From Marasmius tenuissimus (lineage: Eukaryota; Basidiomycota; Agaricomycetes; Agaricales; Marasmiaceae): DNA of 64,000 nt. The notes under the pieces are model-generated. The model saw only the letters and a program-made list of their open reading frames with translations, was not told the DNA's origin and searched no databases. Shown in pieces: positions 35,050-46,911 of the stretch; the first letter of the stretch is position 1; the number at the start of each line of letters is the position of its first letter. The stretch is from positions 1,054,001 to 1,118,000 of the forward strand of contig JAQOTA010000054.1 in assembly GCA_029532415.1 (NCBI GenBank), written 5' to 3'. The position numbers and the translations under genes were made by a program.

Positions 35050-35751
35050 AACATACTTACTCCATTTTCGATGCTGGCCTTTCTTCGTCACCTTCATCGT
35101 CTGGGCAGTCCGTTGTGTTATCTTTATTATTATCATCTACGACATCGGCTTTCTCTCATTCCTTCCGTTTCTGCCTCCATTTGCATTCACTTTCGTGTTC
35201 CGTATTCTTCTATATTCAATATGGCTAGTCCGTCGCAAAGTGAACTTGACAGTGCGTGTAACGTACTACTTACTACAGTGATGATACGATATCGGCTTCT
35301 GAGTACCCCTCAACGAATTTAAAACTCGTGCCACTTTGCTCAATCCCAGTGACGGGTCACCAAAATGGCAGTTCACACGGGCGCTTTAGCGCCCTAGCTT
35401 GGACCTCTACTACGACCCCGTTGTCTTTCGTCCGTTGTCTGTTTCTGCTCTATCACCCGTTAAAAAATAACCTCTAGCTGGTATTTCCAAGGCTCTTGGA
35501 CTTTCTCGAAAGCAAAACTCCTCACACTATGGAATACAGTAAGTTCATCTCTGCACGGCCTTCTATTTATGAACGAGGCTGGTTGATGGACTCATAGATC
35601 GTCATACAATTGACAGTCACGTTCACTCAATTTCAGGGCGCGTAACAGCAATATGCAGCATCAACTCGTGGCTTGATCGCCTTCACTTCACTGGCACTAA
35701 ACGGAAAGACTCACAACGACTGTGGTGAATGGTATCGTGACGAAGTTTTGG
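35050..35751. other. Intergenic/promoter of kinase 2
   Basis: No gene; holds the duplicated promoter block GTTCACACGGGCGC (about 35365) also present upstream of kinase 1. Confidence 0.5.
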
Positions 35752-38496
35752 AATGGACCACAAGGAGCTAGAAGAGTTACGGGGCCTGTTGGAAACGATT
35801 GCCGAGGACGAGGAGGAGCGTGAGGCATTTCTGGGGAAGAGGGGTGATGAAGCGCAGCATTGGCTCGACATGCTTCAGCTGGTGAGTGTATGAATCGTCT
35901 CAGGGCTTCGTATGCTGATCAAACTCTTAGCTTGCCGATTCTCCAAATGTCTTCTCTCAGACTCAGCTACGATCCACAATATTCACAATTATGATTCGAC
36001 TATCCAAGAATTCTGGGCGTTGCCCCAAATGCCTGGTCATACAAAACGTGGAGAAGCAAGGGAAACATCCTGTCGGCGGCGGCGGTTTTGGTGACGTTTG
36101 GAAAGGGAAAATTGGCCATGCTGGGTCTACGCAGACCGTTTGTCTGAAAGTCGTGAAAGTCTACCTTACATCAGACGCTCAGCAATCATTCAAGGTACGC
36201 TCTACTCCATCTTTTCACAGGAAGCCCAGACACCAACCAGAAACGTATGCAGGAATACCTTCGAGAAGCAATTGTGTGGAAGCAACTCAAACACCCGAAC
36301 GTCTTACCATTTCTCGGCATCTACTACCTGGATGATACTCGAGAACGTTTATGTTTAGTATCCCCTTGGATGGAACGTGGTAACCTAGTGCAATACTTGA
36401 AAGATACCCCGCGAGAGTCCGTGGATCACCTCACGCTGGTAAGTCTTCCAACCTTTTTCTATTTCTCGTTTGACACGAAATCCAACAGGTGTTCGACATC
36501 GCTTCGGGCCTATCCCATCTGCACGAGATGAAAGTGGTGCATGCGGATTTGAAGGGTGTGAGTGTTATGATACTTGTGGCAATACCCACCCTAATAGTCT
36601 ATTCCTCCAGGTCAACATCTTGATGACACCATCAGAGAGAGCATGCATCGCCGACTTCGGTCTGTCCCGTATATCGGATACACACGCACTTAAGCTTTCG
36701 TCTTCGGCCTCTCGAGCGATAGGAACAGCACGCTGGCTAGCTCCAGAACTGTTTGCCGAGAATGCAATTGCGACAAGGGAGAGCGACATCTATTCTTTCG
36801 CCTGTGTCTGTTATGAGGTACGTCTCCTGTTTTAGACATCTCACAACCGACTGAGTGCAATGTTGGTAGATTCTGACAGGCCTTTATCCTTTTCACGAGT
36901 TCAAAAATGACGCCGCAGTGACCCTTCAAATCCTACTCGGAAAGCGTCCCTCGCGCGTCGAAAAGTTGATGGAATCGTTCGGATCGGTTTGGGCCATCAT
37001 GGAGACGTGTTGGCGAGATGACCCGTCTGCAAGGCCGACTGCCTCATCGATAGCACAAGATGTCGCTACGTCCAAGCCGACTCCCGTAATACCCGCACCC
37101 GTCTGGGACGATTCCATCGTAACCCATGTGTGGAATAATCTCGAACACTCGGTCACCAGCGCTACCCCCTTGGAGTCTTTGAAACCTCTTCACAATCGAC
37201 AAACCGGCCATTCATCGTATAACAGCGAGCCCATGGCTACGGGAACGCACATTCGATGGATACGAGACCAAATGAGAAGACAGAGAACCCTGTCCGACCC
37301 GTCAAAACTAGATTGGGACAGTGGAGAGAACTTCTCTCCCGGCTCTCCCAAACATGTCAACGTCGTGAAGCTACTGAGTCGCCGAAACTCAGGGTTTTGG
37401 AACTTGGGCTCTGTACCTTCCGAAGGTTCCGGCTCTTACGGCTCATACGGCTCGGGTTCCTATGCCTCGACATCCTCAAGCATACTGACGAGGTACTTCC
37501 CAAAACGATTTTTTGTCTCCAAAATGGCCTCAGAGGTACGTGGTGCTCCCCGTGTATCGAATGACTATCTGACGATAAACCTGTAGGATATATTAGCCCG
37601 AAGTGTCGATACCGGGGTGTGGTCCAGTCAGAACGAGCTGTTCGATGAGGAGCTGGAACGGGCTTCACGGACGAGCTTGGAAGTTTTCGTGATATTCGCT
37701 CTTGAGCGGAAAGACGAATTCTGGGGTTATGCAAAGTACGTCGGTTCATTTCCCTTACGTTCCGTGCCTCCATGCCTATCGAAACCCTAGAATAGCCGGG
37801 ACATCATGGCCGAAGGAGGGCAGGCCCTCTTCCCCCCTAGCTGTCTACGAACCGGTGATACCAAGCGAAGAACCACCTCAGGACACGACCGAGGGAGACT
37901 TCCCGCCCGCACCACAAGTATCTCTGTTAAGCTCCCTCTTTGCGACCCTTAGCGAAGCTTCTCCGCACGAAACATCGGGACTTTCAAATCACGCGAACTT
38001 TTCAAGGTCTCCAGGTCACCTGTCGCCAGTACCGATGACAGGCGACGAGACACCCCATTCCCCTCCAGATACCCACGATTCCCCACTCAAAAACTTCCGT
38101 CCACCCCCCAAAATTTCAGTGTCTCCTCCTCATCACTTTGGCCTCGATAGTGTGGTCGGGTCTCCCCTTGCCCTCTCTGGTTGGGAGGATCAGTTAGGAA
38201 AACGAAGCGACGTGATGGTAGAGGGAGGATCCGCGAAGAAGAAGGATCATTCACTTGACGAGTTCACGGTCGAATGGATCTGTACCGACCGTCTTCCTTA
38301 CAGCCGCACACGACACATACGGAACCCTTGGAATGATGACCGAGAGGTCAGACTCTCGAATGACGGGCACGAGTTGGAGCCTGGTGTTGGGCAGCAGCTG
38401 ATCGATGAGTGGCAGAGATATGTTGTGGAGCGGCGAGCGGGTGGCAGAGGGTTCCTACGTCGCCGACAGGCGGAGTCTTCAGCGTCTTCTGGTTGA
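35752..38496 (+). CDS. Kinase 2: TKL-like kinase fused to a YTH (m6A-reader) domain
   Basis: Starts MDHKELEELRGLLETI. Kinase motifs: GGGGFGDVWKG, VCLKVVKVY, YLREAIVWKQL, VVHADLKG, ADFGLS and LAPELF, then ILTGLYPFHEF. A Ser/Gly-rich linker (GSGSYGSYGSGSYAS) leads to a YTH domain split by introns: RYFPKRFFVSKMASE, DTGVWSSQ, FALERKDEFWGYA, KIAGTS, a long insert, and FTVEWICTDRLPYSRTRHI with NPWNDDREVRLSNDG and LEPGVGQQLIDEW. The insert between the two halves is usual for fungal YTH proteins. Trp residues at GVW and VEW, in the positions of the m6A cage, are present. YTH proteins bind N6-methyladenosine in RNA and steer mRNA fate. All splice phases agree and no frameshift was found. Stop at 38494-38496. 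Confidence 0.9.
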
Positions 38497-38879
38497 AGCT
38501 TATGTACGCGACAAGATGTTTGGGACATTCGTCAAGTCGTAGACCGTAGACAACCTATGGCCACCTCATTTGTTTCCGGACCTCGTTGAGAATTCACCTT
38601 GTCTTCGCGAAACGTCTACAACACGCCCTCAATCCTTTTTTTTTGTGTCCTAACTGTAAACCCGTCAATAGAAAATCGGGCTGCCACGTTCTGGTTATTT
38701 GATCAAAAATAGCTCGTAAGGCACTCCAACTCGTCCGAGTCCTATGTCATCGCATTGCCACATAGCTGCCTGCTGAACAGCTTTCACAACCAGAGCATAT
38801 ACGCCATCGTTAACATCTCTTCCAGCTCCAATACGAAGGCAACCCACCACAAAGCTACTTACATCAGACTACGCCTTTT
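38497..38879. other. Intergenic, nothing recognised
   Basis: 3' flank of kinase 2, including a poly-T run near 38637; no gene. Confidence 0.5.
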
Positions 38880-39658
38880 ATGACGGGAGACTCTTCGCGA
38901 GACCACGTTTTGGATCTTTCGCCCCCAGAATCCAGTATAGGCACTTCGGTTAATCCGATGTCGCCCCCTCTTCCACTTCCAGTAGCACCAGCCTGGTCTC
39001 CAAAGAGGTTTTTTATTCTCAAGTCGCTGTCGCAGGCATGGTTTTTTTGCCTGTTATGTGCTCCCAATACTGACGTAACGATTGACAGCCCGACTTTGAT
39101 CTCTCTGTAGAAAGAGGCTTGTGGACGACTCAGAAGCATAACGAGGGTATATTGGATCAGGCATATCGAACATCCTCAGAGGTCTACTTGATATTCAGCG
39201 TGAACAAGAGTGGGGAGTTTTAGGGATACGCTAGGTCAGTCTACTTTATACTTCCCTCTCCATCTTGGTTTGCTCAGGACCGACCAACTTTGGACATAAG
39301 AATGGCAGGCCCCCTGCGACAACGCGAACGCCAGGCTACAGACCCAGTGTCCGTCGTCCAGTACTCCCCCATCATCGAAGGACCCGTAAGTCTTATGGGA
39401 GTTATTGGCGAAGGCCCCAATGCATTAAGCGATTCATTCAAAGTTGAATGGCTCTGTACGGAGCGTCTCTCGTTCCTCCGTACGAGTCATATACGGAATC
39501 CGTGGAACCACAATAAGGAGATCAAGGTTTCGAGGGACGGTACGGAGATCGAGCCAGTGGTCGGACAGCAGCTGCTGGATGAATGGAACAAGTTCGTTCA
39601 GGAAGTTCGTGGTGGGGTCGTGACGAGTTCAAGGTTGCGAGAGATGGAACAGAGCTAG
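38880..39658 (+). pseudogene. Stand-alone YTH-domain gene, broken
   Basis: Starts in a Pro-rich segment and reads SPKRFFILKSLSQ, then after an intron with a GC donor (39046-39088) VERGLWTTQKHNEGILDQAY and FSVNKSGEF. A TAG stop (near 39222) follows where the family has an aromatic residue before GYAR. It continues RMAGPLRQ after an intron, then FKVEWLCTERLSFLRT, NPWNHNKEIKVSRDG and EPVVGQQLLDEW. This sequence is closer to ordinary YTH domains than the kinase-fused ones (KHNEGILDQA, MAG, HNKEIKVSRDG). It has no kinase part. The nonsense codon, the GC donor and the shortened N-terminus indicate a relic. Confidence 0.85.
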
Positions 39659-39845
39659 AGCCGAAGGTCGGACAACAGTTGCTCGACGAATCGGAACGTC
39701 CGTCCAGGAATTACTGTGGCAACATCAGGGAAAGAACAAGTGCTTGGGCCTGTGAAGAAAGGTGTATGGATAAGAGGAGGAGGTCAAGGTTGCGTGAGAT
39801 GGTACAGAGCCTAGTAGAACCGAGGGTCGGATATCAGTTGCCAAC
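39520..39845 (+). repeat. YTH C-terminal segment present three times in tandem
   Basis: The block encoding KVSRDGTEIEPVVGQQLLDEW (39525-39588) is followed by diverged copies at about 39612-39695 (KVARDGTELEPKVGQQLLDE) and 39778-39843 (AAGGTTGCGTGAGATGGTACAG...GGTCGGATATCAGTTGCC). Only the first is in frame with the YTH relic. Confidence 0.75.
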
Positions 39846-40239
39846 CTACCCAAGCCTACACGTTCACCGTTGCAACTTCTAGAATTAATACTTACATCAT
39901 AAGAACTTATGAACGTCATCTGAGCGAAATGAAGACAGCACGAGCATTATAAAATTATGTAGCGAGGACCTCAAGGGACACGAAGGGATCGTTATGACAA
40001 GGAGGGACTAGATGACTTAGAAGGACCTTGAAGACGGTTGAGGGAAAACGTGCAGCGAGAGACGAGATCCATTCGCCAATAGGGCGGAACTGTGCTCGAT
40101 GTTTCCTGCATCTTTCATCTTGAGATGCACAAACTGACCAGCGTCGGTGCTCATGCCAGAAGCGTGATACTAGATGGGTCACCAGTGGTGATGCATGATG
40201 CGCCATCCCTAACTGGAAACAATCTCACGCCATTCCGCA
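39846..40239. other. Intergenic, nothing recognised
   Basis: No gene or repeat recognised. Confidence 0.4.
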
Positions 40240-40742
40240 TCACCAGCTCTCCGGCATCGGCGCGCCACTAACCCCATCGTAAGTATTCCTGAACGGATAC
40301 CGGTAATATTTTCTCCTCAATGCCTTTCCCTTCTCCTTGCCACCTCCAACATACTTCACGCCCTCAATGGTCTCCGGTGCCTTCCCCATCATCTCGATCC
40401 ATTTGACTATAGCCACCATGCTTGTCCGCATCGAAGGACGGTATGGAGCGCTCAGACTGCCCAATCTCCCATGCTCTGGAGCCTCCACTACAATGCCCCA
40501 TCCCCGAAATCCCAAACATGCGGAAGTACTCAACCAACTCTCCGCCAGAAACCAGTGTTGGACAGTCACTGACCGGTCACTGACCGGGCCAACACTGCCA
40601 GAAACCACCTGTACCCGCTTATAATATCCCTCGGAGATTCAGATCTTGGGTGTAATCAGCCCATCCGCCTGTTCAAAATACATCATACGACAGGATTTCT
40701 CCAAACGCACGCGTGTCGCCCTTGTACACCGAGATATCGCGT
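40240..40742 (-). pseudogene. Tannase-family 3' fragment
   Basis: On minus the sequence matches the last 150 or so codons of the tannase genes: a degenerate YYKRVQVVSG, then EYFRMFGISGMGHCSGG and the tail GVKYVGGGKEKGKALRRKYY with YPFRNTYDG. It carries frameshifts and a TGA in place of the Arg codon in SWRC near the end, and it is interrupted by a 45-bp element. No upstream exons or catalytic Ser motif are present. Confidence 0.85.
40553..40597. mobile_element. 45-bp hAT-like micro-element with 8-bp target duplication
   Basis: The segment begins CAGTGTTGG and ends CCAACACTG, so its ends are inverted repeats. It contains GTCACTGACCG twice. It is flanked by CCAGAAAC at 40545-40552 and 40598-40605. 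The tannase paralogue at 44.87 kb has a single CCAGAAAC and no insert. CAGTG ends plus an 8-bp duplication fit the hAT superfamily. Confidence 0.75.
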
Positions 40743-41295
40743 TAGGGAAGACTCGGCCTGAGGAGAAAAAGCTTCAAATGGGCCCGGCTTCTTGCAATTG
40801 GTCACGAGTCCTTGAGCGCTGAAAAGTTGAGTTGCGCACGGGCCAAGCACAGGTCTTCATCGATTCATCCTTATCCTAGGTCACCACCAAACCAATCAAA
40901 TATTACACAACAATCATCGTCGTATCGCTCAGGTATCACATATTGTTACTTATGCCTCGCTCTGTCTCTGGTCTTCTCTATCACTCCGAGTGTAAAAAAG
41001 GAAAATATCACAATCTGTGCGACACCCAACCTGCAAATGGCCTGGTAGACCCTCTATCGCGAATGGCACAAAACCAAACCACGTTAACCTTCACAAGAAC
41101 ATTCTGCAACATGTTCACCTTCCACAGGGAGGCGAACAGCGGCACGGAAACTGGTGGCAACAGTCATGGCAACAGCCAAGTGACGGTCCATCAGAACGAC
41201 CAAAATACCAGTAACAAGTTGACCTGTTGCCAAAACAGCGTCACAGCAATGATATCAGCATCGAACCTCCTGCCTTGAGCATCAAGTTGCAAGCC
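40743..41295. other. Promoter region of kinase 3
   Basis: No gene supported. An open frame covers part of 40943-41278 but has no recognised motif. Confidence 0.45.
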
Positions 41296-44200
41296 ATGTC
41301 CCAGACTGCACTGGACGACTTACTGAGGAACAATTACAGTGCTGAAATCTGGAGCGAGGAGTTGCCAAAAGAATTGGTTGCGGGGTTACAAATCGCAGTA
41401 GTGGACGAAGAGCGGCGCCGGGACATCCTAGAGAAGAAGGGCGAAGATGCGCAGCGCTGGTTGGATACTCTTCAGCTGGTGCGTCTACAAACCGTACCGA
41501 AGTTCTTCAACTGAAGTAATTTCAAGCTCGCTAATTCCGCTGATATCTCCTCTCCATTACGATCCACGATACTTCAGATCATGCTCCGACTCTCCAAGAA
41601 ATCTGGATGTTGCCCGAAGTGCCTGGTCATTCAGAACGTAGACAAGCAAGGCGAACATCCTGTCGGTGGCGGGGGTTTTGGCGATGTATGGAAGGGGACT
41701 ATGTGTCATGCTAGCTCTACGCAGACTGTATGTCTGAAGGTAGTGAAGATATACCTTACGTCGGACGTGCGCCAGTCGTTGGCGGTATGTTTTGCTCCAG
41801 TTCTTCAGGGCGGTGTCCTACTCAACGAATACAGGAATACCTCCGAGAAGCAATTGTATGGAAGCAACTTGATCACCCAAATGTCTTACCATTCCTTGGG
41901 ATATACTATCTAGACCATACTCGACAGCGGATATGTTTAGTGTCCCCGTGGATGGAACACGGTAACATGGTAGAGTACCTGAAAGGTACCCCACGAGAGT
42001 CTATCGACCATCTTGCACTCGTGAGTCTCCCTCTCTGCTTCTGTGCGCGGTAAATCTCAAATATTTCTATAGGTACTCGATATAGCTTCAGGTCTCTCTC
42101 ACCTTCACGTAAAGAAAATTGTGCATGCTGATCTGAAGGGCGTGAGTGGGTATATCTGACGGCCTTGCTTGTAGTACTCATCAACGGTCTCTTCAGGTGA
42201 ATGTCCTAATTACGGCATCAGGAAGGGCTTGCATTTGTGACTTTGGCCTGTCCCTTATAGCCGACTCACAGGCGATCGGGCTTTCCTCTTCAACCTCTCG
42301 AGCCGCAGGAACGCTACGTTGGATGGCACCAGAGCTATTGGCTGAAAATGTGACCGCCACGAAGGAAAGCGATATCTACGCTTTCGCATGTGTTTGCTAC
42401 GAGGTATGCTTTATATCCTCGTACCTCATACAAACAAGACTGATCCAATTGTTGTCAGATTCTCACTGGTCTCCCCCCCTTCCACGAGTGCAAGAATGAC
42501 GGTGCAGTAATCATCCAGGTATCACTTGGAAAGCGCCCCTCTCGCCCCGGAAATCTTTCGAAATCATTGATTGTAGTCTGGAATTTGATGAAAATGTGCT
42601 GGCAGGAAAACCCTTCATTGCGACCGAGCGCTTCAACCATATTACGCGACCATAATGTCGGTGTAACTAAACCCACTGGCGCTTCAATTCCATCCGCGCC
42701 ACATTCGCCTTCACGCCCTTACACCCCCATACCGTCGTCAACCCCCATGTTACCTACACCTATGGTGATCTCACAGCAAGCAGCATCACCGACTCCGGGC
42801 CGCGCCATCACTATCGCTCAGGACTGATAGCGCATCTCCAATCCATCCGTCACCAATACCCAACCCAAATGTGTCAAATTCGTCAAGTATGCGAGACGAT
42901 GTCGCTTCGCCACCGTCTAGGCTGCGAGAGCAGTCTCGGGCGTTCGCGGGATCATCATTGCCCGTTGTCTCTGCTGCCCCTCCGCCTCCGTCAAACTCCT
43001 CTGATACATCGACCATCAGGACCATAATTTCGACGAGCTCAGCAACATTGACCGATTCTGATGACTACGAAGACGATGGCACTTGGCAAAAGCCACCTAC
43101 CGAAATAGTTGACCAGGGACGGCCTCCAATCACGATCAAGCATGACGATATGGTCCCAATCTCGAGTGAGCATCTTCATTTCATTTGTCACTAGACCATC
43201 TCTTACCATCGAACTCTCACAGCGACATTCAGATGGGTGCGTGGTGAAATTATCGGGGAAGGTCCATACGGACGTACATACCTCGCCTTGAACGCAACAA
43301 CGGGAGAGCTTATGGTCGTCAAGCAAATGGAGATACATAGACCGCAGATTAGGAAGCGAACAGAGGCCACTAAAGCCTTCAGGTTTGAGAGTACAACGTT
43401 GAAAGATTTGGACCATCCCAATATCATACAATACCTGGGATTCGAAGAGTCGACGACCGATTTGAGCATGTAAGGAGCCTGCTTGATCCCCTTACCATTT
43501 AGCTGATCAAGACTTCCTTGACAGATTCCTGGAATACTTTCCTAGCGATTCAGTTGGAAGTGTGCTTCTTGAGCATGGCAAGCTCAGTGAATCAGTCATC
43601 GCCTCTTTCGCGGCGCAAATCCTCAGTGGACTGGGATACCTCCATTTGAAGGGCATCCTGCATGGAGTACATTCACACTTCATGCCTGCATTTCTCGTGT
43701 GCTAATACGTTATCGTAGAATCTAATGCCCGAGAACATCCTTGTTGATATGAGTGGAGTTTGCAAGATTTCGGGTTGGAGTACTCGTACGTCGCGGTGTC
43801 CTGCTCGGAGTAACGGGGCGAATGTACCCATCACACCTGTGGAGGATTCTGTCTTTTGGATGGCCCCAGAGATGTTAGAACCGCCAGAGAAAGGTTATGA
43901 CTTCAAGGTGGATATATGGAGTTTGGGCTGCGTGGTTTTGGAGATGCTGACGGGTACTCGTCCGTGGTCGAGCTCCGGGACGCTTGTAGTCTTTGGCAAG
44001 GTATAGATCCTTTTGTAGCACACAAGAACTCGGTGCTGACTTGAGCCTTCTCGACAGGTCTCTAGGGAAAGGACTCCGCCGCCTCTACCCGAAGGTGTGG
44101 TGTTATCGGAGCTCGCGGACGACTTCCTAAGGCGAAAGTGCTTTGCCGGGTGAGTCCATGCCTGCAGGTTTCTTTACACCTGTTGAAAATAACTTACTTT

Positions 44201-44300
44201 CTCTGATAGAAATCCGAATGAGCGCCCCACTGCTTCGGAGTTGATGGAGCACGAATATCTGGAGCTGCCGCCGGGCTGGCAGTTCAGCGGGTTCCCCTGA
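41296..44300 (+). CDS. Kinase 3: TKL-like kinase plus BCK1-like pseudokinase domain (linker frameshift)
   Basis: ATG 41296 gives MSQTALDDLLRNN and a helical segment ending RWLDTLQL. Kinase domain: GGGGFGDVWKG, VCLKVVKIY, YLREAIVWKQL, VHADLKG, CDFGLS, MAPELL. The linker frame ends with TGA at 42825-42827; after a shift near 42800 the family sequence resumes (SPIPNPNVSNSSSMRDDVAS). A GT-AG intron (about 43166-43223) then enters the second domain: RWVRGEIIGEGPYGRTYLA, VVKQMEIH, HPNIIQYLGFE, GILHG-NLMPEN, KISGWS, DIWSLGCVVLEM, NPNERPTASEL and PPGWQFSGF. Both the HRD Asp (HGN) and the DFG Asp (SGW) are lost, so this domain is a clear pseudokinase. It is the closest paralogue of kinase 1. The linker shift means either two proteins, a dead tail, or a sequence error. 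Confidence 0.83.
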
Positions 44301-44542
44301 AACATACCGATGCTGGCGTTCCTTCATTGCCTTTATCGCCTGGGCAGCTCCTTGTGTTATCTTTATTGTTATTATCTGTGACCTTTGTATTCTCTTCCAC
44401 TTATTCAATCATGACATTCATTTCGTGTTCCGTATTCTTTATGGCTAACCCATTGTAAAGTACACTTAAACCTTATGTAAATAGGTCTTTACGAGTGGTC
44501 ATACGATATCAGTTCAAGTACGCCCCTTGAACGAATTCAAAG

Positions 44543-46257
44543 TCATGCTATCTCGCATCGCCAGCTCTCCAGCTTCGATGGGTCGCCGACACCATCATAG
44601 GTATTCCTAAGCGGATACCGGCAGTGTCTCCGCCTCAATGCCTCTCCCTTCTCCCTGTCGTCCCCAACATACTTCACGCCCTCGATGGTCTCCGGTGCCT
44701 CCCCCATCTCGACCCACTTGACCAAAGCCACCAACACATTCTTTTCCGTGTCCAAAGACGGCGCGGAACGCCCAAACTGTCCGATCTCCCATGCTCCAGG
44801 GCCTCCACTACAATGTCCCATCCCCGAGATCCTAAATATGCGGAAATACTCGTCCAAGTCCCCGCCAGAAACCTCCTTTACCCGTTCATAATACCACTCG
44901 GAGATCTTGGGTGTAATTAGACCATCTTCCTGACCATGATACGACAAAACCTTCCCTCCTCTCTCCCTAAATGCACGCATGTCGCCTTTGTACGTCGAAA
45001 TATCGAACGGATTCAACCGAATCGCGTATTCGTAATCTTCCATCGTGAGTTTCGTAAGATCGAACGAGCTGTTATACACAGCGTATTTGAACCACTCCGC
45101 TGCAAATACGGCGGGTTCACCAGAGAGAGCTTGGAGGAAGTACGGGTCCGTCTCCCCACCAGGCTGAGGAGCGGGGTATATCTCTCGTCCGTCTAGCCCT
45201 AAGAACGGGGTATATACCTTTCGGACTGTCTTGACCTGTGTGGCGGTCAAGCAGGTCCCGTTGGTGGTGGTGTTTTCGGAGCAAAGAAGCCCAGACGGAT
45301 CATAATGGCATTGATTGGGGTCTTCGATGATACCGTCTATCGCCCCGTCGAGTCCGTCGCATTGGGAGATAACATCGTCGTGGATGAGGCCAGACCAGGT
45401 GTCGGTGGGGATGAATGAGGGTGAAGTAGAGTCTTTGGTGATCTCGGAGTAGTAATGGCCGAGCGAGGTGACGAGACCGTTACAGTTGACGGCGGGGGCC
45501 CCTTCAGTGGAAACGGTTCACAGTCAGAAGGCGAATAATCTGGTAGTGTAACGAGACGTACCTGCCAAAACGCCATCAAAGTCTTCCGGGAAGTCCTCCA
45601 CGCTCTTAACGCCCTGCCGGCCGCCAGTAGAGCAGCCGAGGTAATACGATTTCGTATACTGTTGGCCGTAGAATGCTTTGGTGATCTCTTTCCCAATCAC
45701 AGTGCTCATATGGATCCTGGATCGGAAGATGTTCAGGGGGTCGAGAACAGCAGACCTCATTGAAGCTGAAAACAAACTCACGAGCGATACGCAAAATCCG
45801 CCAAAACCTGCGGCTGATTCTCGAAGGCAGCTCCGCTCGTACCATTATGACCGTTGTTAGCTCCTACAGCCGCGAACCCCAACGAGCTCGTGTAGGCTAA
45901 ATTCTCGTATCCGATGCATCCGGCTAGGCCTCCGTTCCCCAGGTTGAGGAACCTACCAGTCCAGTTACGTGGTAGCCACGCCTCCATGTTGATGGAAGAG
46001 CTGTTACTAGTCTCGACTAGCATCGTGACGCGACAGATATCGGCGGCGATGGGCTGGGGTGTGGATGCACATGAGGCGTCGCTGTCTGGAAATTGGAGAG
46101 TAGAGCCTGCTGGAACAAGGGAAACGTCGTATAGGGTGGTCTTGTTAGAGAACTGGGCGTTGGAGAAACTCGAGAGAGAACATGCAGTCTCGAAGTTAAA
46201 CGAAGAAGCGAGCTGGAGAGTACTCAAGAGAGCAGGGAATGCGTTGGATGGCAACAT
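44543..46257 (-). CDS. Secreted tannase/feruloyl esterase family enzyme, copy 2
   Basis: Starts at 46257 with signal peptide MLPSNAFPALLSTLQLASS; three exons as in copy 1. Family blocks: NNGHNGTSGAAF, IGKEITKAFYG, GCSTGGRQGVKS (nucleophile Ser), EDFPEDFDGVLA, HGQEDGLITP (Asp) and GMGHCSGGPGAWEIG (His), ending SWRCEIA. Frames are open throughout. Role as for copy 1: extracellular hydrolysis of phenolic or gallate esters, substrate unknown. It lies antiparallel between kinases 3 and 4. Its promoter carries a MITE only 38 bases upstream of the ATG. Confidence 0.92.
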
Positions 46258-46288
46258 TTCTGTGGTTTTACTCTCTCTGAGTGTAGAG

Positions 46289-46294
46289 CTTATA
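46289..46294 (-). promoter_or_regulatory. TATA box of tannase copy 2 at the MITE junction
   Basis: On minus TATAAG lies 32-37 bases upstream of the ATG, the same spacing as in copy 1. The first TA of the box is the target duplication of the adjacent MITE, so everything further upstream was moved away by 617 bp. Confidence 0.6.
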
Positions 46295-46911
46295 CAGAGG
46301 CAAACCCATTAGCGAAACATTGTAGATAAAACCGCTCGTAACGCAACTTCACGGAGGAATTACACAAATATTTATGGCAGACAAAGAGTCATGCATGTGG
46401 AGATACTGCTGAAATATTTGTGTGATTTTATGGGCAGGCCTTTGCAATGCGCAAAGCATTTCATGCCTTGAAGGCAAATTTGGCCAAAAACCCATTAGCG
46501 AAAAATCACGTGTTGCGCTGGTTTGACTCTCCAAGCGCCCCTAAGCGCCCATCTCGACTGAACCCTTCATCACTGAAATTGCGCTCTCATCAACATGACA
46601 AGCCTCTGTCCCCGAAACACGTTTTGGAATGACTCTAACACCTTCATGGATATGCTTCAAGCACTTGACGTGGCAGAAATCAGGGCAGGGAGCCAAATTC
46701 TGGTGATTTTGTCCCATTTTTCCAAAATTCTGGGTATTTTTCATTTTTCGTGAAGCCATACCGCTGACGATACCCTTCTAATAACCAGCAGTGTATTCCA
46801 CAAGTTTGATAGCATTGAACAAAAAAAGACCGCTTGAAAATATCCCCTTATGCAAGCTCAGGATCGAAATGTTTCGCTAATGGGTTTTTTTCGCTTATAG
46901 GTTTGCCTCTG
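46295..46911. mobile_element. Tc1/mariner-like MITE, 617 bp, TA flanks
   Basis: The ends are CAGAGGCAAACC and its inverse GGTTTGCCTCTG, flanked by TA at 46293-46294 and 46912-46913. The subterminal motif CCCATTAGCGAAA occurs near both ends in opposite orientation (about 46304 and 46874) and once inside (46491). No transposase is encoded. The motif arrangement suggests transposase-binding sites. Confidence 0.8.
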
